Shown piece after piece: positions 8,741 to 17,321 of a stretch of 64,000 bases of DNA. Numbering within the stretch: the stretch's first letter is position 1; each line of letters opens with the position of its first letter. The notes under the pieces were generated by a model. The model did not search any database, was not told where the DNA came from, and saw only the letters and a program-made list of their open reading frames with translations. The DNA lies in contig NZ_FYEW01000001.1 in NCBI RefSeq assembly GCF_900187375.1, forward strand, positions 2,418,001 through 2,482,000, read 5' to 3'. This stretch comes from Hymenobacter gelipurpurascens. GTDB lineage: Bacteria; Bacteroidota; Bacteroidia; Cytophagales; Hymenobacteraceae. The position numbers and the translations under genes are program-made.

Positions 8741-9622
8741 CTAATAAATCAGGCCATCCACGTTTTCGGGGTCCGGTTTATCAGTCGGGAGCGGCACGGT
8801 GGGCAGTAGTAGCACGGGTATGGGGCTGGCGCGCACCACTTCGGCGGCCACGCCGCACCCGAAAATGCTGCTCAGGAAGGTGCGCGGCCGAACCGGCATT
8901 ACCAGCAGCTCGGCCTGTACATCCTGGGCGGCCTGCACAATACCAGCGCTGCGGGGCTGGTAGCGTACCTGATACGTGCGGGGCGGCGAAGGCAGCAGCC
9001 CGCTATGGCGCACGGTAGCTTCGGCGTGCCTACTCCCATCGGCAGATTCTTCGTCGGGAGTAGCCACATGAATGATGCAGTAGTCCGTAGTCCATTCGGC
9101 CAGAATCGGCACCAGGGCCTGCGCGGCAGTACTCAGCCGGAACTCTTCGCCATCGGCCGCTACGGCTACCACGCGGGGCATTACGGGGTCCTGGGCGGCA
9201 TTTTCGGGCACCAGCAGCAGCGGTAGGCCGGTATCGCGGAGAGCCGGCAGGGCCTGGTTTATCAGCAGCTCATCCAGCACGTCGTGCTCGGCGGCCAGCG
9301 CTAGTACCAGCAGCCGGGGCTGCCACCGTACAATCAGGTTTTCCAACACCTCCCCGAGGCTCCCCTGCAGGCTTTCCACAATGGCTGGCGCGGGCAGCTG
9401 CCGGACCAGCTCGCGCAGGGCCTGGGCATCATCCTGCCGCTGCTGCTCAAAATACTCTGCCGGAACGGTCACCATGCCCAGCTCCGGCTCCAGCATCGGC
9501 AGTACTTCGGGGTGCAGCAGTACCAGCTGCCCTCCTACTGCCGAGGCCAGCAGCGCGGCCAGATACGTGGCACGCTGGGAGCGGGCACTCAGGTCAGTTA
9601 CAACCAGAAACGAAGGCTTCAT
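8741..9622 (-). CDS. Universal stress protein, tandem UspA domains
   Basis: A 293-residue tandem UspA protein. Domain one begins PSFLVVTDLSARSQRATYLAALLA; domain two begins RVVAVAADGEEFRLS and ends VVRASPIPVLLLPTV. The ATG at 9622 is preferred over the in-frame TTG at 9628. It resembles the protein at 2406-3233 in layout, especially the PVLLLP ending, so they may be paralogues. It lies 42 bases downstream of the PEP synthase gene on the same strand and 57 bases before mlaE, so the three may share a transcript. Role in stress adaptation is inferred from the family. Confidence 0.87.
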   Translation of the reverse strand: MKPSFLVVTDLSARSQRATYLAALLASAVGGQLVLLHPEVLPMLEPELGMVTVPAEYFEQQRQDDAQALRELVRQLPAPAIVESLQGSLGEVLENLIVRWQPRLLVLALAAEHDVLDELLINQALPALRDTGLPLLLVPENAAQDPVMPRVVAVAADGEEFRLSTAAQALVPILAEWTTDYCIIHVATPDEESADGSRHAEATVRHSGLLPSPPRTYQVRYQPRSAGIVQAAQDVQAELLVMPVRPRTFLSSIFGCGVAAEVVRASPIPVLLLPTVPLPTDKPDPENVDGLIY

Positions 9623-9663
9623 GAGCAAAGGAAATCAGGTGGAGGAAATGTCATTTGTGCTTG

Positions 9664-12102
9664 CTAGGCCGGTTGGGGCTGCCCCAGCTGCGCTTCTGGC
9701 TCGGGGTGCTTGTTGGCCAGCGCCTGCTCTGCCTGCACCATATTTGCGAGGCCCTTCAGCAGGCCATCGGGAGTGAAGGAAATGGAGCTTATGCCCTGCT
9801 CCACCAGAAACTGCGCAAACTCGGGGTAGTCGCTGGGGGCCTGCCCGCACAGCCCGATAGGCCTACCGCAGACTTTGGCCGTCCGGATTACCTGCGCCAG
9901 CAGCTGCAGCACCGCTTCGTTGCGCTCATCAAACAGCTCACTGATAATGGCCGAATCCCGGTCGATGCCGAGGGTGAGCTGGGTGAGGTCGTTGGAGCCG
10001 ATGGAAAATCCATCGAAGACCTGCGCAAACTCCTGGGCCAGCAGCACGTTGCTGGGGATTTCGGCCATCACGTACACCTCTAGGCCACTCTCGCCGCGCT
10101 TCAGGCCAAATTCTTCCATCAGGGCCACCACCTTCCGGCCTTCGGCCACGGTGCGACAGAAGGGCACCATCACCTTCACGTTGGTCAGGCCCATGCCGAG
10201 GCGCACGCGCTTCAGGGCCTCGCACTCTAGCCGGAACCCCTCGCGGTACTGCGGACTGTAGTAGCGGCTGGCGCCCCGGAAACCCAGCATCGGGTTTTCT
10301 TCGGTGGGCTCGAACTGCTTCCCGCCCAATAGGTTGGCGTATTCGTTGGTTTTGAAGTCGCTGAGGCGCACAATCACTTCGCGCGGGAAGAAGGCAGCGG
10401 CCACAAACCCAATGGCCTGGGCCAAGTGGTCGATGAAGTATTCGGGCTTGTTGTCGTAGTTAGCGGTGAGGGCATCGATTTCCTGGCGGGCCTGCTCATC
10501 CTGCAGGGCTCCGTAGGCCACTAGCGCCATTGGGTGCACCCGAATGGTATTGCTGACCACAAACTCCATGCGCATCAGGCCCACGCCCTGGCTGGGGTAG
10601 CGAGCCAACTGCAACGCCCGCCCAGGGTCGGCGAGAATAAGCAGCGCCTTGGTGTGCGGCTCGGGCACGCTGGCCAGGTCCAGGTCGATTTCCTGCCAGG
10701 CCAGCTGGCCTTCGAATATCTGTCCTTCGTCGCCCTCGGCGCAGGAAACGGTAATCTGCTGCCCATCCTTGATTTTCTCGGTGGCATCGAGCGTGCCTAC
10801 CACTGCTGAGAGGCCTAGCTCGCGCGCCACAATAGCCGCGTGGCTCGTGCGCCCGCCCTTGTTGGTCACAATGACGGAGGCCTTCCGCAGCACGGCGTTC
10901 CAGTCGGGGCTGGTGATATCGGTCACGAGGATTTCGCCGGGCTGCAGCCGGTGCCCTTCCGAGGGCGAGGCAATGAGGCGCGCTACTCCCGTCACGATTT
11001 GCTGGCCTACAGCCTTGCCCGTGGCTAGCACCGGCCCGCGCTCCGTGAGGTGATACTCGTGCAGGCGCAGGGCTTTGGTGCCGTGGTGGATGGTTTCGGG
11101 GCGGGCTTGCACAATGTAGAGCACGTTAGTCAGCCCATCTTTGGCCCACTCAATATCCATGGGCATGCCGTAGTGCTCCTCAATCTGGAGGCACCAGCGG
11201 CCGAGCTGTTCGGCCTCAGCATCTGAGAGCACGAAGGTGGCGCGCTTATCCGAGGGCGTATCGGTGTTATGAATGCCGGTAGAGCCATCGGGACGCTGGC
11301 CGTAGTGCATAGTTTTGGCCTTGTCGCCGAGCTTTTTGGTCACCAGGGCCCGGTGTCCATCGCGCAGGGCGGGCTTGAATAAGTAGAACTCATCGGGGTT
11401 TACGGCACCCTGCACCACGTTTTCGCCCAGGCCCCAGCTGCCCGTGAGGTAAATCAGGTTGTCGTGGCCGGTTTCGGGCTCGATGGTAAACGCCACGCCA
11501 GCCGATGCCAGATCGGAGCGCACCATCGTCTGCACACCCACCGAGAGGGCCACGCGCAGGTGCTCGAAGCCATTCTGGATGCGGTACTTAATGGCGCGGT
11601 CGTTGAACAGCGAAACGTAGCACTTCTGGCAGGCCTGCAACACGGCTTCCTCGCCCCGCACATTCAGAAACGAATCGTGCTGGCCGGCAAAGCTGGCGGT
11701 GGGCAGGTCCTCGGCCGTGGCGCTGCTGCGCACCGCTACCTGCGTGGCGTGCGTGTACTCGGCGCTTAGCTCCTTGTAGGCCTGCCTGATTTCGGCGGCT
11801 ACGGCGGCAGGCAGGTGGGCGCCAGCCAGCAGGGCCCGCGCCTGGGTGCCTACTTCGGGCAGGTTAGTAAACTCCTGCTGATCCAGGCTAGCCAGCAATG
11901 TTGTGAGCGGCTCGCGCAGGTTATTTTCATCCAGGAACAGCCAGTACGCATCGGCTGTGGTGGCAAACCCATCGGGCACGTTGATTCCCTGCGGCATCAG
12001 GCGGTTGAACATCTCGCCCAAAGAGGCATTTTTCCCGCCTACCAGCGCCACTTTATCGTTGGTAAGCTCCCGAAAAAACCGGATGTAAGTATTGTGTGCC
12101 AT
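9664..12102 (-). CDS. ppsA: Phosphoenolpyruvate synthase (pyruvate, water dikinase)
   Basis: An 812-residue cytoplasmic enzyme that makes PEP from pyruvate and ATP, releasing AMP and phosphate, for gluconeogenesis. Seen are the N-terminal ATP-binding segment (DKVALVGGKNASLGEMFNRL, VRSSATAEDLPTASFAGQ), the phospho-histidine swivel domain with GGRTSHAAIVARELGL, and a C-terminal PEP/pyruvate barrel with GLMRMEFV, MVPFCRTV and SIGSNDLTQLTLGIDRD. I start at the ATG at 12102 (MAHNTYIRFF) rather than 12150, because the family begins there and the earlier part is not conserved-looking. A palindromic operator candidate lies at 12226-12241. Its TAG stop falls in a CTAGGCC motif. The nearby Usp genes suggest regulation by energy or oxygen stress. 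Confidence 0.93.
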   Translation of the reverse strand: MAHNTYIRFFRELTNDKVALVGGKNASLGEMFNRLMPQGINVPDGFATTADAYWLFLDENNLREPLTTLLASLDQQEFTNLPEVGTQARALLAGAHLPAAVAAEIRQAYKELSAEYTHATQVAVRSSATAEDLPTASFAGQHDSFLNVRGEEAVLQACQKCYVSLFNDRAIKYRIQNGFEHLRVALSVGVQTMVRSDLASAGVAFTIEPETGHDNLIYLTGSWGLGENVVQGAVNPDEFYLFKPALRDGHRALVTKKLGDKAKTMHYGQRPDGSTGIHNTDTPSDKRATFVLSDAEAEQLGRWCLQIEEHYGMPMDIEWAKDGLTNVLYIVQARPETIHHGTKALRLHEYHLTERGPVLATGKAVGQQIVTGVARLIASPSEGHRLQPGEILVTDITSPDWNAVLRKASVIVTNKGGRTSHAAIVARELGLSAVVGTLDATEKIKDGQQITVSCAEGDEGQIFEGQLAWQEIDLDLASVPEPHTKALLILADPGRALQLARYPSQGVGLMRMEFVVSNTIRVHPMALVAYGALQDEQARQEIDALTANYDNKPEYFIDHLAQAIGFVAAAFFPREVIVRLSDFKTNEYANLLGGKQFEPTEENPMLGFRGASRYYSPQYREGFRLECEALKRVRLGMGLTNVKVMVPFCRTVAEGRKVVALMEEFGLKRGESGLEVYVMAEIPSNVLLAQEFAQVFDGFSIGSNDLTQLTLGIDRDSAIISELFDERNEAVLQLLAQVIRTAKVCGRPIGLCGQAPSDYPEFAQFLVEQGISSISFTPDGLLKGLANMVQAEQALANKHPEPEAQLGQPQPA

Positions 12103-12225
12103 ATAAACAGGAGGAAATGCGGTGGGAAGAAACAGATACCGCCGGGCCAATAATCACGCGGTCTTGCAGCGCTCCAAAGTTGGCCCGTTCACTTTCCCTA
12201 TATAATGACTACTGACCTACAGGGG

Positions 12226-12241
12226 TATGACTTTCGTCATA
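12226..12241. promoter_or_regulatory. Palindrome TATGAC-N4-GTCATA upstream of ppsA
   Basis: Perfect 6-base arms with a 4-base centre (TTTC) lie 124 bases upstream of the ppsA start in an AT-rich patch. TGAC-N4-GTCA geometry matches sites of the CRP/FNR superfamily (FNR and ANR types also use four central bases). Binding by such a regulator is inference; no regulator gene is in the window. Confidence 0.4.
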
Positions 12242-12288
12242 TAAAGGCATCATATCATCTTATCACTCAGCTTAATGCTCCGTTAAGC

Positions 12289-12326
12289 AAAAAGCCAGAC
12301 ACGCACCGCATGTCTGGCTTTTTTTA
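12289..12326 (-). terminator. Intrinsic terminator after the HEAT/cyclophilin gene
   Basis: A 13-base perfect stem (AAAAAGCCAGACA with TGTCTGGCTTTTT) around a 9-base loop, with T-runs on both strands. It is directly downstream of the minus-strand gene ending at 12353. Confidence 0.85.
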
Positions 12327-12352
12327 GTCCTTAAATCGGCTCAGCCGTTCGT

Positions 12353-14359
12353 CTATTTCCGGGTACTCATGGGGGCGGCCACCAACTCAATTCGGTCAAT
12401 TCGATCACCGATATCCAAACGGCTCACCACATCCATACCGCTTACCACCTGCGCGAAAATGGTGTAGCGGCCATCGAGGTGTGGGGTGGGCGCGTGGGTG
12501 ATGAACCACTGACAGCTTTCGGTGTCTTTGCCCGCCGAGGCAAGGCCTACGGCGCCTTCGCCGTACTGCCGGGGGCCTAGCTCAGAGCGCAGGTTGTAGT
12601 CGGAGCTGCCCCAGCCGTCGCCGCGCGGGCAGCCGCCCTGGGCCACAAAGTTGGGCACCACCCGGTGGAAGTTGCGGCCATTGTAGAAGCCTTGGCGCGT
12701 AAGCTCCACGAAGCTGGCCACCGAGCCCGGCGCTTCTTCTACCAGCAATTGAAATACAATATCACCCTTGGCGGTGTGCACTACGGCCTGCTGGGCAGCG
12801 GGCAAATTTGCCACGAGGCCCCAATCAATAGGGTGCGTGGCGGCCGTAGCTACCGGCACGGCCGCTGCCGGACGGTTCTGCAGAAAGTCAATGGTTTGCT
12901 GCAACGACTGCCAGGCCTCCAGGTCGCGGGGCATGGTGAGCCGGTCGCGGGCCTGCACCAAGAAGTCTGCGTTCGGCAGCAACTTGCGTAGGCCTAACTT
13001 GGGGTCTCGGATGGCTTCGGCGGCAATACCCATGAGAGCCACATCCTGGCTGAGCACGCCACGGCGCAACGTGAGGGCAAACTCGGCCTGCTGGGCAGCC
13101 GGAAAATCGGCTTGGTTACGCATAGCTACCAGCGCCTCCATACCATATGTCCCTATCACTACTGGCTGATTAGGCGCAAACGTGGCCTGCTGCACGAAGT
13201 CGTACGCGGCCGGATCTTCGCCTAGTGCTTTCAGCAGGTAGCCTTTCTCATACGGGTCGGTGGAGGCAGCATAGCGGGCCTGCACCGCGCTCCGGATGGT
13301 AGTCCGCTCCGGCCCTTCCTGGCGGAGGGCAGCGGCCAGCAAAGTAGCACGCACTCGCCATTGCGTCAGCTTCTCGGCCTTCGCAAGGAACAAGGAGCCC
13401 GGCTCCTGGGTAGCGTGCGTCAGGAAAAATTCGGCGGCCGATAGCGCCACCTGGGCGTTGGCATCGGTGAGGGCTGCCCAGGCCGCCTCTTTCACGGGTG
13501 CATACATGGCGGCGTTCATAGAGCGCAAGGCACTCACCCGCACGCGGTAGTCGGGGTCGCGGCGGGCCAGCGTGGCCAGTAGGCCAGGTACGCTGGGGGC
13601 CTGCGTGGCTTTACCCAGTGCTGAGGCCGCTGCACTGCGCACCGCATAGTGGGTATCCTGCTGCGCCGCTGCCCCGATGGCCGTTGCATAGGGCGTCAGG
13701 TTGAGGGCGCGGGTGCGGGCCAGGGCATTGGCGGCAGAAAGCCGGGCACTATACGGGTTCGAGGGGCCTAGCAGCTGAACCAGCCGGGCCACAGCAGGCT
13801 CCGAGGTGATACCGCGCAAGCCGGCCCGGTAGAGGCCCCAGGCCTGCCCACTGAGCGCGGCCGTATCGGTGGCCAGAGCGGCGGGCAGCCGCACCAGGGC
13901 GGCTAGGCCAGGGCGGGAGGTGCAGCGGCCCAAAGCCTCCAGCTCAGCGCGCCGGGCGGCAGGGTCAGGCTCCTGCGGGAAGCGCTGGGCCAGCGCCGCT
14001 TCGGCGGTAGAGTCGGCGGTCTGGCCCAGGGCGTAGGCAGCGGCCTGGCGCACGGCAGCATCGGGGTCCTGAAGGTGGCCTAGGAGCGCACTAGTGGCTG
14101 TTTTGCTTTGCACGGAGGCAAAGGCCAGGGCTGCTTCGCGCCGGTAGTTGGCCTCGGGGCTTTCCAGGAAGGGTAGCAGGGCCGCGGCGTTGCGCTCATC
14201 CTGGGCAGTGGCAATCTGCCGCAGCGTGGCGTCCTGGGCGAACTTGTTGGGGGCAGTGGAAACAGTAGCGGCCGGCGGAGTGGCAGTACAGGCCAGCAGC
14301 AGGGCGCTGCCGGTGACGGCGGCCGTGACGGCCGCGCGGCAGAGGGTCAGGTGGTTCAT
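12353..14359 (-). CDS. HEAT-repeat lipoprotein fused to a cyclophilin-type peptidyl-prolyl isomerase
   Basis: The 668-residue product begins with a lipoprotein signal (TGSALLLACTA, Cys at about residue 24). Residues 40-470 are HEAT-like helical repeats (for example NYRREAALAFASVQSKTATSALLGHLQDPDAAVRQAAAYALG in register with later YAVRSAAASALGKA and YRVRVSALRSMNAA). Residues 515-660 are a cyclophilin domain: VVHTAKGDIVFQL, GFYNGRNFHRVVPNFVAQGG, GLASAGKDTESCQWFITHAPTPHLDGRYTIFAQVVSGMDVV. The catalytic Arg (FHR), Phe/Gln (FVAQGG) and the His of HLDGRYTIFA are present. It likely folds or chaperones proteins at the outer-membrane or periplasmic face, with the HEAT solenoid as client-binding scaffold (inference). 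It stands alone, with a strong terminator behind it. Confidence 0.88.
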   Translation of the reverse strand: MNHLTLCRAAVTAAVTGSALLLACTATPPAATVSTAPNKFAQDATLRQIATAQDERNAAALLPFLESPEANYRREAALAFASVQSKTATSALLGHLQDPDAAVRQAAAYALGQTADSTAEAALAQRFPQEPDPAARRAELEALGRCTSRPGLAALVRLPAALATDTAALSGQAWGLYRAGLRGITSEPAVARLVQLLGPSNPYSARLSAANALARTRALNLTPYATAIGAAAQQDTHYAVRSAAASALGKATQAPSVPGLLATLARRDPDYRVRVSALRSMNAAMYAPVKEAAWAALTDANAQVALSAAEFFLTHATQEPGSLFLAKAEKLTQWRVRATLLAAALRQEGPERTTIRSAVQARYAASTDPYEKGYLLKALGEDPAAYDFVQQATFAPNQPVVIGTYGMEALVAMRNQADFPAAQQAEFALTLRRGVLSQDVALMGIAAEAIRDPKLGLRKLLPNADFLVQARDRLTMPRDLEAWQSLQQTIDFLQNRPAAAVPVATAATHPIDWGLVANLPAAQQAVVHTAKGDIVFQLLVEEAPGSVASFVELTRQGFYNGRNFHRVVPNFVAQGGCPRGDGWGSSDYNLRSELGPRQYGEGAVGLASAGKDTESCQWFITHAPTPHLDGRYTIFAQVVSGMDVVSRLDIGDRIDRIELVAAPMSTRK

Positions 14360-14436
14360 GGTCAGCCAAAATACAGGTTTCAGGTGAGGTAGCCGCGGGC
14401 ATCTTTGAAAAGAAGTATGGGCGCTACCCCTGGCCT

Positions 14437-14556
14437 GACGGGAACCCCACCCTAACCCCTCAGGGGCTTAAGTTGGCATCACGACGAGTACACAAATGAC
14501 ATTGCCAAAGTAACCTGAGCCCCTCTCCCGGAGAGGAGGGATTGGGGTGGGTTTCA
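14437..14556. repeat. Palindromic intergenic repeat, GGGAACCCCACC family, copy 1
   Basis: The left part reads GGGAACCCCACCCTAACCCC and the right part GGATTGGGGTGGGTTTC, so the ends are inversely related, with inner segments (CAGGGGCTTA and TGAGCCCCTCTCC) also complementary. A closely related element lies at 55462-55601. It is followed at 14570-14600 by a fragment of the other palindrome family (CTTCGACTGGACTCAGCAGGAC). Confidence 0.7.
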
Positions 14557-14625
14557 TGCGCCAAGTGCTTCGACTGGACTCAGCAGGACGGTCTTGTTCT
14601 ACTATCGTATCAGCAACCAGGAAGG

Positions 14626-15695
14626 CTAGCGAACAGCCTCCGTAGCCACCTCCTCCAACACCTCCCTGAGCCGGGCAAACAATACCTCATTCCCGTGCTG
14701 CTGATAGTGGCCTAGGTCTTCCTTGAACCCATCCAGATCATAGAGAAAGGCCTTGAGGTTGTCGGCGGTGATGGCGCTGAAGTGGCGGCCGTAGCCCAAC
14801 TTCTCGATTTCGGCGGCGTTCAGGAACTGCTCGAACTGCGCCGGAATAGGCACGGCGCACACCGGCTTGCGCAGGTACACGGCCTCGCTGATCAGCGAAA
14901 AGCCCCCATTGGTAATTACCGCGCGGGCGCTGGCCAGATCATCAATAAAGCCCTGTTCGCTGAAAGCCTTTAGCTGCACATTGCCGTGGTTTCCCTCCTT
15001 ATTGAAGCCATACACTCGAAACTCCTGCCCCGGCATGCTTTGCAGCAGCGGCACCAAATCCTTTTGGGTGGTGGCCGACTGATACACGAGCACGTGCTGG
15101 CCTACGGTGGGCTGGGCGCGCAGAATCTCGGGCCGGATGATGGGCGCACCAGCGTAGTGCGCTCCTTGATGACAGGCAGCTCGAAAAACGTCGAAACCAG
15201 GTAGTGCTGAGCGCGGGGCAGCTTGGCGCGCACCAGCTCGCGGGCTACGGTCAGGTTGCCGCGCTCGGCAGCGGGCACCACTATATCCAGCTTCGCCCGA
15301 CTGATAATCTGCATGTTATCAATACTGATGATAGGCAGCCGCTTCCACTTGGCGAAGAAGTAGCTGAACGACTCGAAGTCGGAAATCACCAGATCGGGCT
15401 CGAAGTCGCAGAGCAACTCCCGGTATTTACGGAAGTTCACGACCAGGTTTTCGGGGGCTGTACGCAGCGTCAGGGCCGCCGTACGCAGCTTCGAAACCGT
15501 AAGCTGCCGGTAGGCCAGGTGAAACCCTCGAATCTCGTGCACGCGCCCCGGAAAGTTGCTGGCCAGCATCTGAAAGGCCCGGGCGCTGCTTACCACGCAC
15601 ACTTGGTGGCCCTGCTCCAGCAGGTGCGCAATTACCACTTTACTGCGGGTGGCGTGGCCTAGCCCTTCGCCGGGCACTCCATAGAGTATGTTCAT
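14626..15695 (-). pseudogene. Glycosyltransferase (MurG-like fold), interrupted by a one-base frameshift
   Basis: Two adjacent frames together make one protein of about 356 residues. The first (15695 to 15102) starts MNILYGVPGEGLGHATRS, a donor-binding glycine loop typical of MurG-like GT-B transferases of the MJ1255 type, and runs to ELPVIKERTTLVR before leaving frame. The second resumes as PIIRPEILRAQPTVGQHVLVYQSATTQKD and includes ARAVITNGGFSLISEAVYLRKPVCAVP, the C-terminal sugar-nucleotide site. Adding one base at about 15142-15147 restores TTLVPPIIRPEIL. Either the gene is a recent pseudogene or the base is missing from this sequence. If intact it would transfer a sugar at the cell envelope. 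It is 70 bases downstream of the esterase gene on the same strand. Confidence 0.85.
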
Positions 15696-15765
15696 ATTCT
15701 TGCTAACAGACTTTCGTATTGAGCAGATAGCCTATGCCGCGTGGGCCTCCCAATTGGCGGCGAAG

Positions 15766-16965
15766 CTACTGTACTTGCCCCGAACCTGGCTTCCTCATCA
15801 TGCGGGTGAGCAGTTCCCGCAAAGCAGTAGCCCCTTCCGGACCATATAAAAACGCGTGGCCGCCCGTGGGCAGCGTCTCGAAGTGCCACTGCCGGGCTTG
15901 CTCTTGGTGTTGTGCATAGATGGCTTGCACCTCCTGATAAGCAACTACCTGGTCATCCTGGGCGTGCAGCGAGTAAAACGATGCACCTCGGCGCAACTGC
16001 ATAAAGTTCAAAGGGCCTAAAGCACTAACCGGAAGAGCTGAGAGAGCGAAGAAGCCCGCAAAGCCCGCCGGCGATTGGCAGGCATACCAGAACGCCGCCG
16101 TGCCGCCGTTCGACATACCCCCCAGGTACACGCGGCGGGAATCAATGTGGTAGCGCTGTTTTACCTGCTCTACCATGGTGCGCACGTTGTCTAGCGCTGC
16201 CCGCTGCTCCAACCACCCGAACGATTGACGGCCAAAGGGGTATAGCACCAGCGCATGTTGCTCGGCGGCAGCGGCAAAAACAGGTTCCTGAGCTACCCCT
16301 GGGTCAGAGGCCTGAAACTGGGTGGTACTCGCAACACCACCGTGCAGGTAAACCAGTAGCGCCGCGGGGCGCGTGGGCTGGTAGGAGTTGGGCACATACA
16401 CCAGGTACGGAACCTGCACGGTATCCACTGGGGCGTGATACAGAGCAAATCCGGGAGAGACAGCTGCATAGCGGCCTTTCTTAGTAGGCACAGGAAGTGC
16501 TTGATTCAGCGCGTTGCGCCGCCACTCGGCGGCCGCATGTTGCGCTTCAGTGGTACGGCGGGCAGCCACTTGGCGCATACCGGCCAGAAAGCGACTCCAC
16601 TCCGCAAAGCCATGCAAACTGCTGAAGCTCTCGTCCTGCGCCATATTGTCTACGTCGCGGGCAGTAATGGGCACGTTGGCTTGGCGGGTTAGCTGCAGCA
16701 GCCAGCGCAACGCCTGCCCCTGCTGGCCAGGACAGTTAGCGGCCGCACCTGCACCAGCATACAGGTCGAAGGGCCCTACCTGGGTACTATCTGTTAAGGC
16801 ACGTTTAAATGCCGTAGTAGCCTCGCAGTAGTTCTTTTGCCCTAAGTGGCGAGCAGCATCCTCCAAGAGCTGACCGTAGGTTTGGGTTTGAGCCTGAGCA
16901 TTTGGGCCAGCAAATAGGCCTAGCAAGCCAATAACAGGCAATGCAAATAGTTTGAGGAGTTTCAT
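15766..16965 (-). CDS. Secreted alpha/beta-hydrolase, esterase/PHB-depolymerase-like
   Basis: A 399-residue exported protein with a signal peptide (LLKLFALPVIGLLGLFAG, cleavage near AQAQ). Residues 28-140 are helical with a TPR-like pattern. The hydrolase domain begins PYLVYVPNSYQPTRPAALLVYLHGGV, the oxyanion region. The nucleophile elbow is GGMSNGG, the acid is probably in LHAQDDQVV and the base is the His of PTGGHAFLYG, giving a complete Ser-Asp-His set. This fits esterases related to PHB depolymerase or feruloyl esterase; the substrate is not predictable. It lies upstream of the frameshifted glycosyltransferase on the same strand. The region before it has AT-rich hairpins. Confidence 0.82.
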   Translation of the reverse strand: MKLLKLFALPVIGLLGLFAGPNAQAQTQTYGQLLEDAARHLGQKNYCEATTAFKRALTDSTQVGPFDLYAGAGAAANCPGQQGQALRWLLQLTRQANVPITARDVDNMAQDESFSSLHGFAEWSRFLAGMRQVAARRTTEAQHAAAEWRRNALNQALPVPTKKGRYAAVSPGFALYHAPVDTVQVPYLVYVPNSYQPTRPAALLVYLHGGVASTTQFQASDPGVAQEPVFAAAAEQHALVLYPFGRQSFGWLEQRAALDNVRTMVEQVKQRYHIDSRRVYLGGMSNGGTAAFWYACQSPAGFAGFFALSALPVSALGPLNFMQLRRGASFYSLHAQDDQVVAYQEVQAIYAQHQEQARQWHFETLPTGGHAFLYGPEGATALRELLTRMMRKPGSGQVQ

Positions 16966-17077
16966 CAGAATAGTTTGAATAGATAATTAGAACACCAAGG
17001 ATACCGACCACTCCAAAGGCTCATGGCAAACCCTCCTAGTGGTCTATAGCCCATAATCCCGTTGAGCTATGGGATGC

Positions 17078-17122
17078 AATATATCAACAGTACCTTGCTT
17101 TACAAGGTACTGTTGATATATT
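17078..17122. repeat. Perfect 20-base inverted repeat, AT-rich
   Basis: The arms 17078-17097 and 17103-17122 are exact complements around the loop CTTTA. The sequence is AT-rich compared with the genome. There is only a short T-run after it, and it is more than 100 bases from either gene, so it is either a strong hairpin or a short non-autonomous repeat. Confidence 0.75.
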
Positions 17123-17267
17123 TTCTTGACAGGAATACCTTGCCCTTACTTGCTACAGTGGCCTACTCGCACATTCATAAAGAGAATCAACACAAACTTT
17201 TGCATACCAAATAATTACCCTGCTAGAAAATACAATACAGGTTAAGTTACCGGACCATTTAAATATA

Positions 17268-17304
17268 AACCCGCCAGCTATTGAGTGAAATAACTGGCGG
17301 GTTT
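17268..17304 (-). terminator. Intrinsic terminator after the envelope lipoprotein gene
   Basis: A stem of AAACCCGCCAG(C)TA pairing with TA(A)CTGGCGGGTTT around TTGAGTGAAA, 18 bases beyond the minus-strand gene ending at 17322. Confidence 0.8.
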
Positions 17305-17321
17305 GTCCATCATCATTTGGC

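Larger units (their letters stand above)
16966..17321. other. AT-rich intergenic region with hairpins
   Basis: No gene is supported in these 356 bases between two minus-strand genes. It holds a perfect 20-base inverted repeat (17078-17122) and a terminator (17268-17304); the remainder is AT-rich and probably contains the promoter of the esterase gene. Confidence 0.6.

Noticed and set aside
9655..10083. Plus-strand frame opposite the 3' part of ppsA
   Set aside because: Composition is a complement of conserved ppsA sequence and no family is recognisable.
14403..14625. Possible small gene between the HEAT/cyclophilin and glycosyltransferase genes
   Set aside because: The region is filled by a palindromic repeat; no frame there has plausible start and content.
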